A stretch of DNA of 64,000 nt from Uranotaenia lowii (lineage: Eukaryota; Arthropoda; Insecta; Diptera; Culicidae): NCBI RefSeq assembly GCF_029784155.1, contig NC_073693.1:352985117-353049116 (forward strand), in the 5' to 3' direction. The translations under genes were made by a program, and so were the position numbers. Below the pieces are notes generated by a model that saw only the letters and a program-made list of their open reading frames with translations, did no database searches and was not told the origin of the DNA. Positions 44,109 through 55,917 of the stretch are shown here, piece after piece; position 1 is the stretch's first letter, and every line of letters begins with the position of its first letter.

Positions 44109-47100
44109 TTTTCAAATTTTGTTAATCCTAATCTGGCTCTGTTTTCACCTTTCTTGCCAAGCTGTGTACTTTAATTTGAACTAATAGTTACTTATATAAA
44201 AATATCATTAGAAACAATAAATTCACTCAAAAGTTTGTATAAAGGTAGGATTCTAGATTTTAATATAATCACTGTATCTGGAGCAATGTTTCTACGTTGA
44301 AGTTCTATCCAGAGCTGATGTCTCGAGTGACTGTCCTCATATCTAGGACATTCGAAGAAGATATGGTCCGGTGAAGCGTCGTCTGTTCCACGGGGACATT
44401 CACCAGATGGGATGATTTCATTTCGATGAAGGTGTGCAGGTAGCCGGGAATGGTTGGAGATAAGTTTACACAGAATTATTACTTCACGTCTTGTTAATCC
44501 TTAGTCGTGAAACCAGGGGATTAATCCAACTTCGCTTAGGATTTCATGACACACTCGTCCTTTCAAACTTGAATCCCAAAGTCCATACCGTTAAGTTCTC
44601 CCGACCATCGAACTCCCCTAGTAGCAGCCAATTTAGCTGCCGAATCTGCTTCCTCGTTCAGTGTTACTCCTTTATGTGCCGGGATCCACAACAATATAAT
44701 TACATAACCCAGGTTTTCCAGTTGTTTTAGCATTTTCCTTATTTCAAACCAAGCTCTTGGAGAGGTGCTAGACACTCAATTACTTATTGCTTGGGAAAGA
44801 ATGCTCATGCTACCCGAAAGAATAACGTATTTATTCCTATTTTGTTCAGCAATTGCTTCAACAGGCGATGGAAGCGCTGCCGAATTTGGGTGATGGTTTT
44901 GCATTAGAGCAAGCGGGATGCAGCTAAAATTTCACCCAACTTTTGACAGATCTTACGGGTTTTTCTTAAGGAGAGAAAGAATAACTTTTCGATTCCATCG
45001 CCCATTGCGCATTGAAGAGCGCACATTTCAGCGGTGTACGAGGATGCATTGGATGGAAGTTTTTTTTTCTAAATAGCAGGGCTGGTAGCGAGTCACTTTT
45101 TAGTGACTTGGTCATTTTTTTTGGGTCAGTCACTAAAAAGTCACTTTTTTCATCATTTGGTCACTAAAGTCACTATTTTCCGAAAAATGGTCACTTTTAT
45201 CACCAAAAGTCACTTTTTTCACCGAAAATAAACCAATGAAAGAGTAATTTGAATTGCGCGTGTTAATATTGACGGTAGTAACGGTTAATTACTTGATCAG
45301 TCAGTTAGAAATTTTGTTCGCCTCCGGCGGAATTTCGACATGAATCACCCTTGGCTTGAGACATTTCGATCTACGACATTATTTGACGTTCATGAATTGA
45401 AACTAACTTTGATTATAGATTTTATTTTTTAGTTCAATCAACCTTTTGTATCTCAAAACTTGATGTACAAAAACCCTATCTCGCCTTTAGAATGGGTTTT
45501 TATTAAGAAGTGTAACTAAGTTTGAGATTGAAACGAACCATTTTTTTCCAATCTTTTATGTTATAACAAATGTTATGTTGATATGAAATATTGTTTAGGA
45601 AAACAATTTCATACTCAAATTTATTTCGTGTCTTTTGTTCTTCTAAATACTTAAAAAAAGGGTTTAAAAATTTACACAAGGCCACAAAATTTACATTTTT
45701 CTTAGGTGCAATGAATTTAAACGGTAATTTCAACTAATTTGGGTTCTCCGAATCTAAATATGTATGCAATATTTCTATCAGCTTTTGTTATTGAAATGAC
45801 TTTTGAAAATAATTAAAAATCTTTAGAGAAGTTTCTGCACTTTTTTTTACAAAAACTCAAATCAAAATCATTGAATCAATTGATGAGCTTAAATAGAATC
45901 AGGTTTTTTTTTACACTTTCTGCTGTCATGTCAAAAATACTTGTAATGACATTTTTCCATAATCAGTTATCTATCAATGATTGATTTTACTAGTAATAAA
46001 CTCTTTATCACCAAAACTAAATGTTTTCGGCCGAATTTGACAAAATTTCTGGTTTAGGACACTATTTACCAAATCAATAATTTAAAAAAAAAAAAAGCAC
46101 CAAAATGGTTATAATGAAACATGTTTATTGAAAAAAACTCTTCCTGAAATGTGAACTAATCTTTTTTATTTCCATATTGTTTTTTCAATCTTCAAATAAA
46201 TTTACCGAATTTTATTGTACAGTTTTTTTTTTAATTTTCTAATCAACTTGACGAATTTTTTTTAATCAAACTTTTTAAATTTTTAAGACATATTTTTAAA
46301 TATTGTTTCCTTGTTTTTAAATTCTGAATTTTCGTGTTCTTCAACCATAAGCCTTTAACTCCCAATTTTTAATAATAAAACATATTTTCAACCTTCTGTT
46401 CTTTCAGGACCCAATATTTTAATCAAAAGAGACAAAATACTCAGAGCTTGTAATTTAAAGCCTTAAAACCTGCGATTGAAAATTTTAAAACTTTTTATTA
46501 ATATTTTTATATGTAATCATGTTTTTTGGATCGATCATGATTTTTAAATTAATCTAAAAAGTTTGAAAAATTGTTCTAAGTAGCAACTTTAAAAATAAAT
46601 TTTAATACGCAATGTTAACTAAATTTGTACTTGATTTGTGCTTTCAATATTAATAACAAAAGTTTTGTACTCATTATTTTTAATTTTTCATCTGTTTTTA
46701 TCATTCACGTAATAACTCATTTTCTAACATTTCTTTGTCAGTGTAGTAGAACATGAAGTTATTATTTAAGCTTCAAAAATGAAGTTTTGATAACTGGAGA
46801 ATTTTACTTTATTAAAAGTTTTATGTCTGGCTTATATAACTGGCACTTTTAAAATAATCATAAATATTTTCTTCTTTTTATCAAATTAAATTAAACCATC
46901 GAACATTGAATAAATTCTGTTCAAAATTTATTTCTTATTCATTAATCGGTAATTCACATTTTAAATCGTGATTAAATATTTTTTGTTCAAATTAAAAAAT
47001 TACAGCGGAATTTCTCACTAAACTTCCAGTTGAAAATGAGGAAAAGAATTCCAAATTTAGATGAATAAAAATTAACAATTATTATCATTTTCCTAACATC

Positions 47101-47645
47101 TATTCATGGTAAGTTTTGTACAAGATTGGACATTTATTTTAGAATTCAGATTTTTTTAATTTTAAATTTGCTAAGAAATTCTTTAGAAACTAATTTATTT
47201 CTTACTTTCTTGACTTATCGAAAATTTGAAACATTCATTGTAATATGTTTCCAAAATTTTGTTTATCAGTCATTTTTTTAGTTTGTGTGTTGAACATGAG
47301 TGACAAACGGTGTAAAAAAACCTTTTCCTTTTCAATTTTTTATTTGTTGTATTGTCATTATTTTTATCTAAATTTGAATTTCGAAAACCAGCCCCTTCCC
47401 CCCCCTGGACGGGTCCTTCGCACGGGCCTGATTTGGTCACATTTTTTGTAGTTCAAAGTTACTTTTTTCGTTCTACATAGTCACAATTTGGTCACTTTTT
47501 TCGGTCCTCAAAGTCACTATTTGGTCACTTTTTTTTCAAATTTTGGTCACTAAAGTCCCTACTTTTTCATTGTCAAACCGCTACCAGCCCTGAAATAGCC
47601 GCTGGTAGCCTACGGCAGCCCCAACACTATCATGATGCTTAGAGG
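44109..47645 (-). pseudogene. 5'-truncated LINE 3' part (RNase H and Cys/His tail), split by a hAT-like element
   Basis: Minus-strand frames show RNase H pieces. GAAVGYQRLF lies right of the inserted element (47599-47640) and SSYTAEMCALQCA left of it (about 45010-45050). LLWIPAHKGVTLNEEADSA is within 44563-44775. A C-terminal segment with ASPDHIFFECPRYEDS reads through about 44290-44390. These are the last domains of an I/LOA-type LINE. Stops and frameshifts interrupt them, so it is dead. Its A/T-rich 3' end lies near 44109. The tandem repeat resumes on its right, so it inserted into that array. Confidence 0.7.
45077..47592. mobile_element. 2.5-kb hAT-like element with GTCACT subterminal repeats
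   Basis: The ends are near-perfect inverted repeats CAGGGCTGGTAGCG. AAATAG is directly repeated at both borders (45071-45076 and 47593-47598). Both subterminal ~150 bp are crowded with GTCACTTTTT / AGTGAC words (45090-45225 and 47430-47565). The 2.2-kb interior is AT-rich and lacks a transposase frame, so the element is non-autonomous or dead. It cuts the RNase H of the LINE fragment in mid-domain. The 6-bp duplication is short of the usual 8 bp for hAT. Confidence 0.75.
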
Positions 47646-47649
47646 AGTT

Positions 47650-48420
47650 ATTAAGGACGAACAATTGATTTCAATTATCCAATTTTGAGTCAGCGGTCAG
47701 TCGAAGGGATCGTCCAAATTAACTATTAAATAGTAAATTTACTGTTTTTATGATATTGACGTTATTATTTGAAAATTGGCACACGGGAGTTTTCAGGGAC
47801 ATGCGACTGATTTCAGGTGTCAAAATTTTTGCCAGCGTCGACAAAAAGGGGTCGTCCATATTAATTGGTTAGGACCGTGATGGAGTCATGATTATGCATC
47901 AGATTGAGATAAGACTTTGTACATGAAAATTTCGAGCGACAAGTAATTTATTTCAGGTTCCAAGTTTTGGGTCGGGGCGGTAAAAAAGGTCGTTCATATT
48001 AATTTTTCACTGTTTTTTTTTGAGATATTAACGTTACTGTGCAATGGATCGGTATAAAATTTGCACACGGGAGTTTTGAGGGAAGAGCAATCGATTTCAG
48101 ATATTAAAGTTTGTAAAAGAGGCCACCGAAAGGGGTTTAATTTTTTGACAATATTTGCGTTGTTATGCAAAGATCGCGTCAAAATTTATACACAGGGGTT
48201 GGACGGTCAATTGATTTCTGATTTCAATATTTGTATCAAACGACAAAAAAAAGGATCATCCGTTTTAACTGTTAAATTTGTTTTTGCAATTGTTAGGTTA
48301 GTTTGTATCGCATCGAGACAAAAATTCATACACGGTTTTTTTGGCACGGTCAATTGATTTCTGATTTCAAATTTAGTAGCAGACAACAAAAAAAGTGATC
48401 GTTCATAAAACGTGTTCAAC
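47650..48420 (+). repeat. ~140-bp tandem repeat, right block
   Basis: About five diverged units with the recurring words GGGGTCGTCCATATTAA, ATATTGACGTTATT, CACGGGAGTTTTGAGG and AATCGATTTCAG. ATTTCAG/ATTTCTG marks fall near 47809, 47949, 48093, 48209 and 48354 (spacing 116-145 bp). Same family as 43780-44108. Confidence 0.75.
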
Positions 48421-48699
48421 ATTTCTGCAAATCTTGCTTAACAATGCATTCGGAAATGCAACTGGAAAATTCCTAGAAACAGTTGTATGTACATATGTAT
48501 GTTGGATATCTACCATGAGTGCACGGATTCACCGCAGTTTCTGTCTAAGTATGTCACGTGCATTCTTTAGATTATTAAGTACGACAAATATACAATGCAA
48601 CGCGTACACCATACCCGGACCCCATGGTTTCGTATGAACTGTTATGGATTGCAAGTATTGTGTATCTTCCAAGGATATAATGGCTAGCATCTTATTAAT
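48421..48699. other. Spacer between tandem repeat and SINEs
   Basis: No feature recognised apart from a GTATGTACATATGTATG stretch near 48485. Confidence 0.25.
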
Positions 48700-48850
48700 G
48701 CTAACACCACCAACCCACAGAAAGAGTACTATGTATGCCGTGACCGAGACTCGATCTCATGACCTCTGGCTTAGAAGACTTGAACGCTATCCTATAGGCC
48801 ACGGTCCGGCATCGGTGTATATACCTGGCCAGCTTGCAAATGATTGAACA
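48700..48850 (-). mobile_element. tRNA-derived SINE 1
   Basis: On the minus strand the box A-like TGGCCTATAGGATAGCG (48802-48785) precedes the box B-like GATCGAGTCTCGG (about 48757-48744) by about 30 bp. The flanks lack the pairing of an intact tRNA acceptor stem. A SINE is more likely than a functional tRNA. Confidence 0.6.
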
Positions 48851-48887
48851 TTTTCATAATATAGTCAAATAGTCAGTAATTAAAAGG

Positions 48888-49026
48888 ACACATCTTACCT
48901 GTCGGCCACTTATGGGATTCGTACCCAAAAGTTTTCTTGTCGATACCGGGAATCGAACCCAGTACGCCTGGCATACCAAAACCAGACTCGCGCCAGCCTA
49001 TCCGCTAGTCCACTACTACCGGACAC
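48888..49026 (-). mobile_element. tRNA-derived SINE 2
   Basis: On the minus strand box A TAGCGGATAGGCTGG (49007-48993) and a canonical box B GGGTTCGATTCCC (48960-48948) are properly spaced. The segment then continues into a non-tRNA body (GGCCGACAGGTAAG). The acceptor arms do not pair, which argues for a SINE head rather than a tRNA gene. Confidence 0.6.
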
Positions 49027-50447
49027 TTTAGCTTTTTTAGCAATTACTTCAAAAATATATTTTTGTAAATATTGGTTTCTCTCAGTCTTCCGAAAATCAC
49101 TCGGAAGAAACGCTCATGATAGGTTTCTAGTTGGAAACATTCAAAGCCGATTGCTGCTGCCTGTTGTTCCCTAGAGAATCGGCAGAGCGACAATGCGAAG
49201 TCAATGTAAACAAGATTCAAAAACGAGAGCGGACTCGCATCTAAGTCGATCTCTCAAGCTCACTACCTGGTGTATCAGAAGTGATTGAGACACTGACTGA
49301 TACAAGATCCAATTCGAAAATCCACTCACTCACTCACTCAAACTCAATCAATGCGGCCTTGCATCGGTTCATACTGCCTGCGTACTTTCTGGCAAAGCGG
49401 CAGAAACATATGTTCATACGTACTGCCTGCGTGTTTGAATGACTATTTTAATCCTCCCCAACAACAGCAACAACAAAGCAAGATGTATCAGGCAGACAGC
49501 ATTCGATCATCGATCAGTAAACGAGTGAGTGAGTGTGTGATTGAGCAAGAAAAGTTATTGACTGAAAAAAGAAACTGAAAATCAGGTAGCTCCTCACTCA
49601 GTTGAGAATTCCAACTGGAGAAGAAACGTCTCTCTTTCAAATTTTATTTCTTTGATTCTCGGAGCAGCGCTGTCGAACACAATCTTTGCCCCACTGGGAG
49701 ATAAACCAACCGACAATTTAGGTTTTGCTTTCGCTGTTGAAAACGTTTCAGTGTCTCTCATGAGAATTGAGTGATATTCGGAACACTGGTTTCTCTCTCT
49801 CTCACCGACGGCAAAAAAGTAGCAAAATCACTTGCACAGGTCTTGTGAGTACGAGTTTTTGAATACTGAACATTCAAGAAGCCTTACATAAAAGCTTTTT
49901 TTGACAAACGAGAATGAAACATTTGTTTCGAAAAAACTAGACAAAAATTGTCTATGATCGGACAGCAAAATTCAAAGTTTCTCTGAGGACCAACATATTT
50001 TCGTTTTTTTTTTTTGAATATTTACCTTCTGCTAGCCATTTGAAGGATGAGTAAAGAAAAATCATAATGTGTCCGGTCATAGACAAATCACATTTTTTTA
50101 ACTTTTCTTAATATTTCGTTTGAACTTCCAATCAACGATGACGTTTAAGAGCAATTTATATTTTAAAAGCCGGAAAAAATGACCACAATACAAATGCAAA
50201 GTTTAGGCGATCTTCTCCGTACTAGGCAAAAGCTTTCGATGCCTATTATTGCCTTGATTTTATCGTAAAAATTGCGTGTTTTATTTTTGAAGTTGGGTGG
50301 CATTTCCTAACTGGAATAGCATTTCTTCAAATCGATCGATGCGCACTCTGGAATCGACATTGCGTACTGTTGGAAAAATGATTTTTTTTTCTTGTTTTTT
50401 TTCTGGAAAAATTATCCAGAAAACGAAATCGAGTGTCCAGTCAGTAT
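49027..50447 (+). other. Unique island, left part; possible exon at 49351-49524
   Basis: Mostly non-repetitive, with a CACTCACTCACTCACTC run near 49321. A + frame from the ATG at 49351 has NPPQQQQQQSKMYQADSI and would end at a GTGAGT donor just after SSISKR (about 49525). The frame itself runs to 49578. I do not recognise it, and simple-sequence CAG/CTCA content makes chance coding likely. Confidence 0.2.
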
Positions 50448-50815
50448 GGTCAGTGGTAAAACTTAGAGTTTTTCGACAGAAGGTGGTACCTATACACAGA
50501 ATCAACCCAACCGGTCAGTTTTCGGTTTCGAGTTAGAAGTTCACTACGACCGACTACACGCAGCCCAGCCCAGGCTGTAGACGAGACCGGAGGAGACCTC
50601 TCAAGGTTATTGACTTTTTCAATGATCACTGCCTCTGCTGCGACTGCTGCTGATGTTGCTATTTTTTGTTGTTGTTCTTGTGTACTGCTTCGGCTGTTGT
50701 ATTGTTGTTGATGTGTTGCATTTGTTGGAGCTGCGTTGTAGGTACTCAGTTGTTGGTCTTTTTTGCCTAGTTCATATTCCAACTGATCTCTTTGTGATAC
50801 TACACCGTAATGCAT
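50448..50815 (-). CDS. Possible small protein-coding exon, Q/S/T-rich
   Basis: A 121-codon minus-strand frame starts at an ATG (50815) preceded in frame by TAA. It opens VVSQRDQLEYELGKKDQQL, which has coiled-coil character. A Gln/Ser/Thr-rich middle (THQQQYNSRSSTQEQQQK) and an alanine run follow, all common in insect regulatory proteins. A pyrimidine-rich CAG acceptor lies just upstream. The last ~35 codons look less protein-like. The opposite strand here resembles a TCAGT-containing 5' leader, so the frame may be fortuitous. No function can be assigned. Confidence 0.25.
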
Positions 50816-51120
50816 AACTTAAGCTACCTACCTGTGTGTGATTTGGGTAGAGGAGGGAAGCAAAACTGCCGGGCAAAGTGTCAACCGATTGGCTGTTGGC
50901 CCTTTTTCCCTATTTGCCAGGGTATTACTTAATTTATGACGCTATGAAACATGGTTACTTTCTTCGAAACAATTAGAATAATTTTGAGGCTCAATTGATT
51001 TTCGAAATCTAACCTAAAACCATTAAGCTTTAAGACCTTGCCTTTAGAATCTATTTCCAAAATTTACAGAAGTTTTTTCTTTTGAATTCATATTTAAAAT
51101 TTAGATTTTTAACTTTTCAA

Positions 51121-51163
51121 TTGTACTAACTATTATTTTTTCTTATTTTTTACAGGTAAGTTC
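51121..51163 (+). promoter_or_regulatory. Zero-nucleotide-exon (recursive) splice site
   Basis: A TACTAAC branch-point consensus (51124-51130) is followed by an almost pure T/C tract and ACAG/GTAAGT with the junction at 51155/51156. A perfect 3' splice site is fused directly to a perfect 5' splice site. This is the ratchet-point structure used to remove very long Drosophila introns stepwise. It lies in unique DNA on the + strand. That it is used is inference; the match to the consensus is direct. Confidence 0.6.
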
Positions 51164-52802
51164 TATCTACTAAAGATGATGCTGTATGATGTCGTTTGCA
51201 CTAGGACAGGTTTAACTCAAACAAATAGGATACGCCTCGAGTCGCAATGTCAAGTCCAATTGCCAATGATTCATTTGTATGTAGTGTACACTATCAGCTG
51301 CTAAGTAGTGCTTCAACCTCAACAAATGATGTATGATCCAAGATGTTTAGTTTAGCTCCCACAACAAGTGCGACGTACTATATTTACTTAGCTATTTGGT
51401 CAAGCTTCCAGACATCAGCAGCTTAGAGCCAGTAGACGAATGATGTACTTATGTAGTAGTAGTAGCCTCCGGTACTACTTTGGGTGGCAGAAGCTCCTGC
51501 TGCTTATGGCGTCGTCGTAATGTGGACACAAGTGGGCCGTCACGGCGACGGTGGACTAAATTAAATTGACCCAGATCATCGTATGTTTTCACTATCCACA
51601 CCACCATCAGCGAGCAGCAGCGGTGCGCTATCATGTGTTCATGATCGCTCTCAAACGGCGGACATCAATCTGGCTGAAGTGAAGCTCGCACGGTCCAGAT
51701 AGAGTGATTTAAAAGTCGGCTTGAATTTTAAATCAATCCCCAGATTTCCGGCTCGAGTTGATACATCAAACTCAATTGTAATCAGCAGTTCAATGTCCCC
51801 TCCAAAATGTGTTATCAAGAATACGAAGTTGGAATTTAATTCTAAATCCCAGAGAGCCGTGAGAATCGTGACTTTCCAGCCAATAGTTTGCGTTGCAATT
51901 ACAACACATGTCAAATCGAGAGATGTGAGGCACCAGTTCAAAGGTGATATTTGGAATTGCAATGTTGCGGATACTTTTCAATTCAATTTGCATCAATTAT
52001 CGATCATTACTGCTGTTTTGATGCGGTTCTCCTGGTTTGTTTGGCTTTGGATAATTGATGCTAAAATTGAGAACAGCATTGAGAACTATAGGTACTTATG
52101 TGTAATTAAGCCAAGCAATCGGACCCCAATTTTTCCATTATAAGTTGCATTGGAATCACCAGCATTTTTGTTTGGTTCTCTTTAAAACCATTTGAAAATG
52201 TTATTCAAGTGTTATCGCTCGAGTAGGGCGCCATTAAAACGAATCCAGGAAGGAATTTCCGCCCCACAATCTGCTGCAGACTGCAGAGCCGTATAGGATT
52301 TCGGTTACATTTGTTTTGCAAACATTTGAACAACTGAGCTCGATTCAATTTGTTCCATATGTGTGCTTTTTTTTTCTTGCGCCTCTTCTCGTTTCAAAAG
52401 CATAAACGAATTGTACGGGAATCATTCACAAATGACGCACGTGCCTGGTCTGGCTGCTGCATGGATGGAGCGAGGGGCGTTTCGAATGAACCACAAATTT
52501 GACATACATAGGTAGGTTCGAAGGCAGCCCAAACCATCACTTTTGTACTGCATCGGTGAAAGCAGTCGGCTGGATCTCAGCCGAAATTTTACAAAAAAAA
52601 AGTCATCCTACTACGAGAAAGTATGAGCTCAATCATAGAACACAACCATTCACCTAAAAAAAATAATACTTAACAGTTAAATACATATTTTTTAGCTTTT
52701 TGAGGAAAAAGTTGACGTACTTATTTTCTTCTGAGCAATCGAAAGTGAACCCCCAACGATAAAGTGTGCCTTACATTTAGTTTACTGAAAGCAATGGTTT
52801 CG
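51164..52802. other. Unique island downstream of the recursive splice site
   Basis: Non-repetitive and moderately GC-rich (for example GGCGTCGTCGTAATGTGG near 51508). A + frame at 51721-52143 and a shorter minus frame at 51651-51962 have no identifiable domain and no codon signature I trust. Conserved intronic DNA is a plausible reading. Confidence 0.25.
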
Positions 52803-52970
52803 TTTTTTTATTTACAAATAATTGTATTAAGTTTTTTGTGTCGAGTATTCACTTCACTTGGGTTGTGTTAGTAAGAAAGGGAGGCGTTATAGTCGCGGCG
52901 ACTCAGCTGTTAAATTTTACTTTACTTGAGGAAAGGGAAGAGGATTGTATAGGGTCGCTCTCGAAAAGGT
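52803..52970 (-). mobile_element. 3' UTR fragment of the I/LOA-type LINE family
   Basis: The block shares, in order, TTTTTTTATTTACA, GAGTATTCACTTCACTT, GTGTTAGTAAG, TTACTTGAGGAAAG and TAGGGTCGCTCTCGA with the 3' UTR of the intact LINE at 33831-34020. It is a severely 5'-truncated ('dead on arrival') copy of the same or a very close family, in the same orientation, with clear divergence. Confidence 0.8.
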
Positions 52971-54518
52971 TTTGATATTTGCAAACAGTGATATCTGATC
53001 TCGTCACATGTTCGCTGGAAATGTAGCAATATTCGTTGCGGAATTGAAAATAATATTCTCAATGCCATAAATGATTCGATTATGCACATGTGTTTTTAAT
53101 CTTTTTCCTGTGCTATCACCAGATTGAATAACACAATCATGACTGTTTTAAAGTTATTTTCCCGGCCATAATTGAAAAAAAAACATTTGGAACCGATGAT
53201 GCGCCCCGATTGAGAGCTTGTTGGTGTTGGCTTGCCGATGGATCAACTCCATTTGCACCTGCTCATCATCATCGTCGAGTCCAGTACACATGTAGTCATT
53301 TGGATGTATCGGTGAGAATTGCACCACCCGCTGCTGGCTGAGAGCTATACGTAATGCAGCTGCAAAAAACTGCATCTCATTGCATTAACCCGAATCGATG
53401 GAATTTTTTCCCACCACCCGCTGCTGGCAGACTGATGCGTGATCATACTACCGCTAGCTATAAACTAAGTAGATACTTATACCTACTCTAGTGATGGCAC
53501 GTTTTCGATGCCAACAATCTGACCTAATGTGTGTTAAATTGAAGGGGTTGTGTTTAGAATAACAGCAACGATTCAGGTTAGCACAAACGTCTGCCTAACT
53601 ATTTAACCAACCGTTCCAGAGAATGAGCTTCAGCGAAGGGGGATATTACTTCAGCGAAGGGGGATACTACCCAATGGTCGACTGAAAATGGAAGGAAATG
53701 ACACCACGTGAAGTCAGTCTTTGTAAGCGGAAGATAAGTGCTTCCGATTGTGAATTTACGAAAAATAATTCTTCTACTTGCCGGGAAGGCACTGAAGCGT
53801 TGAAAGCTGAACCGAAAACCTCTTTAGGTGTTTCATTTCATAACTAGTTTTTGTTGTTCTGGATGACATTTCGACTCTTGAATTGAGTTCGAACCTGAGT
53901 TTAAGAAACATGTCTTTTTACTAATTTATTCAAAAATTATTCTAAATAAGAAACTTTTTACATAAAGCATTTTGGTATATTTCTTCAAAAAACCATTTAA
54001 AATTGAGCTGAACAGGTCACCTTTTCAGCACTGTGTCAAGTTATGAAGAGCGGAGAAAATGACGATTAGAAAAGTATGACAGAAAGATCATTCACACACG
54101 ATTCTCATGGGAAAGTTTTGCATTTACGAGCTTGGCTCCGTTGCCAGAATAATGCAAATCTTCCAACATTGTTTGGTTCACTATAGATTTTTTTTGACCT
54201 CCACCACTGTTTTTTTTTCAACCTTCATTCGGATGGTGTACGGTTGAATTTCGATTTCGCGCCGGTGTGATCTCATCTGCTCCCATCAATTGAGAACGAA
54301 TTTAGATTGACGGTGGAAAGTTTATCGTCGTTTCAAAGCTAACTTTTTTTCTGTTATTTCAATGAAATGGTTCATTATTTTTTAAGGTGTTTAACAAATG
54401 AATATTTTTCTGCGCAATTTTTTATGCACAGCACATTAACAATCAATGATAACTGGAGAAATGCTCAATCTTTCCCTCGATAGAGCTGCTTTCTAGTTAT
54501 TGGTATACTATACTATAC
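52971..54518. other. No gene; short tandem duplication at 53629-53671
   Basis: Unique DNA with a 21-22-bp direct duplication of TTCAGCGAAGGGGGATA near 53631 and 53652. Frames here are short and unassigned. Confidence 0.3.
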
Positions 54519-54840
54519 TAGCTGACCCGGTAAACTTCGTTTTATCCGTTACTTAATAAATCGTTGGAAAATGTTTACAGTTCTTTAACTTCTTCGTGCT
54601 CGGGAATCAGTTTTACTGAAAATCGTTTTCAAGTCGTTCGAGTTTAGTCCCGTTTCTAGTTGATTTTGTATAGGGACCCCCCCTTCCATAAAAAGTGATA
54701 TTCTTGAAACTTTTACACAAACCATCTCTGACCCGAAAAACCCTCGGATACCAAATTTCACTTTATTAAGACCGACCATTCATACGGGATGGTTTTACGA
54801 AGAAAACGCCTCCATTTTTATATATATAAGACTAGATACT
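54519..54840 (+). repeat. CTAGCTGACCCGG-headed dispersed repeat
   Basis: Begins CTAGCTGACCCGGTAAACTT and contains ACAAACCATCTCTGACCC and TACCAAATTTCACTTTA. It ends TATATATATAAGACTAG. The head matches the one at 3973, and such blocks are widespread in insect genomes. Non-coding. Confidence 0.55.
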
Positions 54841-55917
54841 ATAGTTTAACCATTTTGAACAGCATAAGAACGCGAAAACATATTATGTTAAACCATTTTT
54901 TTATGAACTATAGTGGCGTATTCAATAGTAGTTGGGATAAGCCCAACATAAATAGAGACAATAGTGCAAGGATTGTCTAGCTCGTTAAAAATCCTGCTTA
55001 CCATACTGTCCATAGAATGAAAAAAAAAATGAATTCTTCATCTAACTCGACTCCCAGATCTTTTACGGATGAATGTCTAGCTATGATACAGTTGTTCTTC
55101 AGACAGAGACAAATGAGTGAGACTACTTAAAGTCTCTATAATAATAAAAAAAAGATACAGTTGTTCTCGAGACATTCGTGCACAATATTACTCACTTTCC
55201 GAGAAAAGGTAATAACATTTCATTTTGAGGCATTGATTTTCAATCCGACACTGCTGCAACACTTTTAAAATCTATAAAGCGCATTTTGTAGGGTCAAAGA
55301 ATCCTTTGGGTGCTGCACAGGGTGGAACAGTTTTGGACAAACACGTCATGCAGCACTCCGAGAAAATCGTTTATAACAGTGATGAAAGGAAGGGGTCCCA
55401 AGTGACTTCCTTGTGGTACGTCGCCCTATCTTCACAAATTCGACTATTTCTTTCCGGTACGAACGAATCCACTGAAGACAAATTCCGGTGATCCCATTTT
55501 TACACAGCACTGACAGAAGAGCATTTCTGTTAATCGCGTCAAAAGCCTTTGACATTTTGGTATAATCCCTGCATCATCCATTGTGAAGTTTGAGAGACGA
55601 ATTCTGCTAAATAAGTTCGTAACCGTTGATCGCTTTTTTAAAAAGCCATGCCGAAAGCCTGACACTTGCTCCCGAACATGCTCCCGAACAGTTTGGGTAT
55701 GGCAGACAGAATTGCTATGCTATCTCACGATAATTTTCAGCAGGCAGTTTTAAGTCATTTTTATGGGTTGGCACAATGTGGCAGATTTTCCAAAATTTCA
55801 GAAACTGATCTCTAGGAATTGAAGTTGAGCAGAGCATTAATAACGGCACTACCGAGGTTTTAACGCATTTTTTAAGAAACGAATTCGGGCCTTTGGATTC
55901 ACCAAGCAGCAAAATTT
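54841..55917 (-). pseudogene. Degenerate CR1/Jockey-type reverse transcriptase
   Basis: Several minus-strand frames align to one RT in order. GPNSFLKKC and HIVPTHKNDLKLPAENYREI come from 55715-55912, MSGFRHGFLKKRSTVTNLF from 55444-55665, and SKAFDAINRNALLSVLCKNG from 55346-55555. The C-terminal part with IENQCLK and IEYATIV words lies around 54890-55260. Multiple frameshifts, stops and a missing FADD box show it is long dead. A short tandem A-rich patch at 55138-55155 may be a later insertion. Confidence 0.7.

Noticed and set aside
48948..49007. Functional tRNA gene on the minus strand
   Set aside because: Boxes A and B are good, but the acceptor arms do not pair and the sequence continues into a SINE body.
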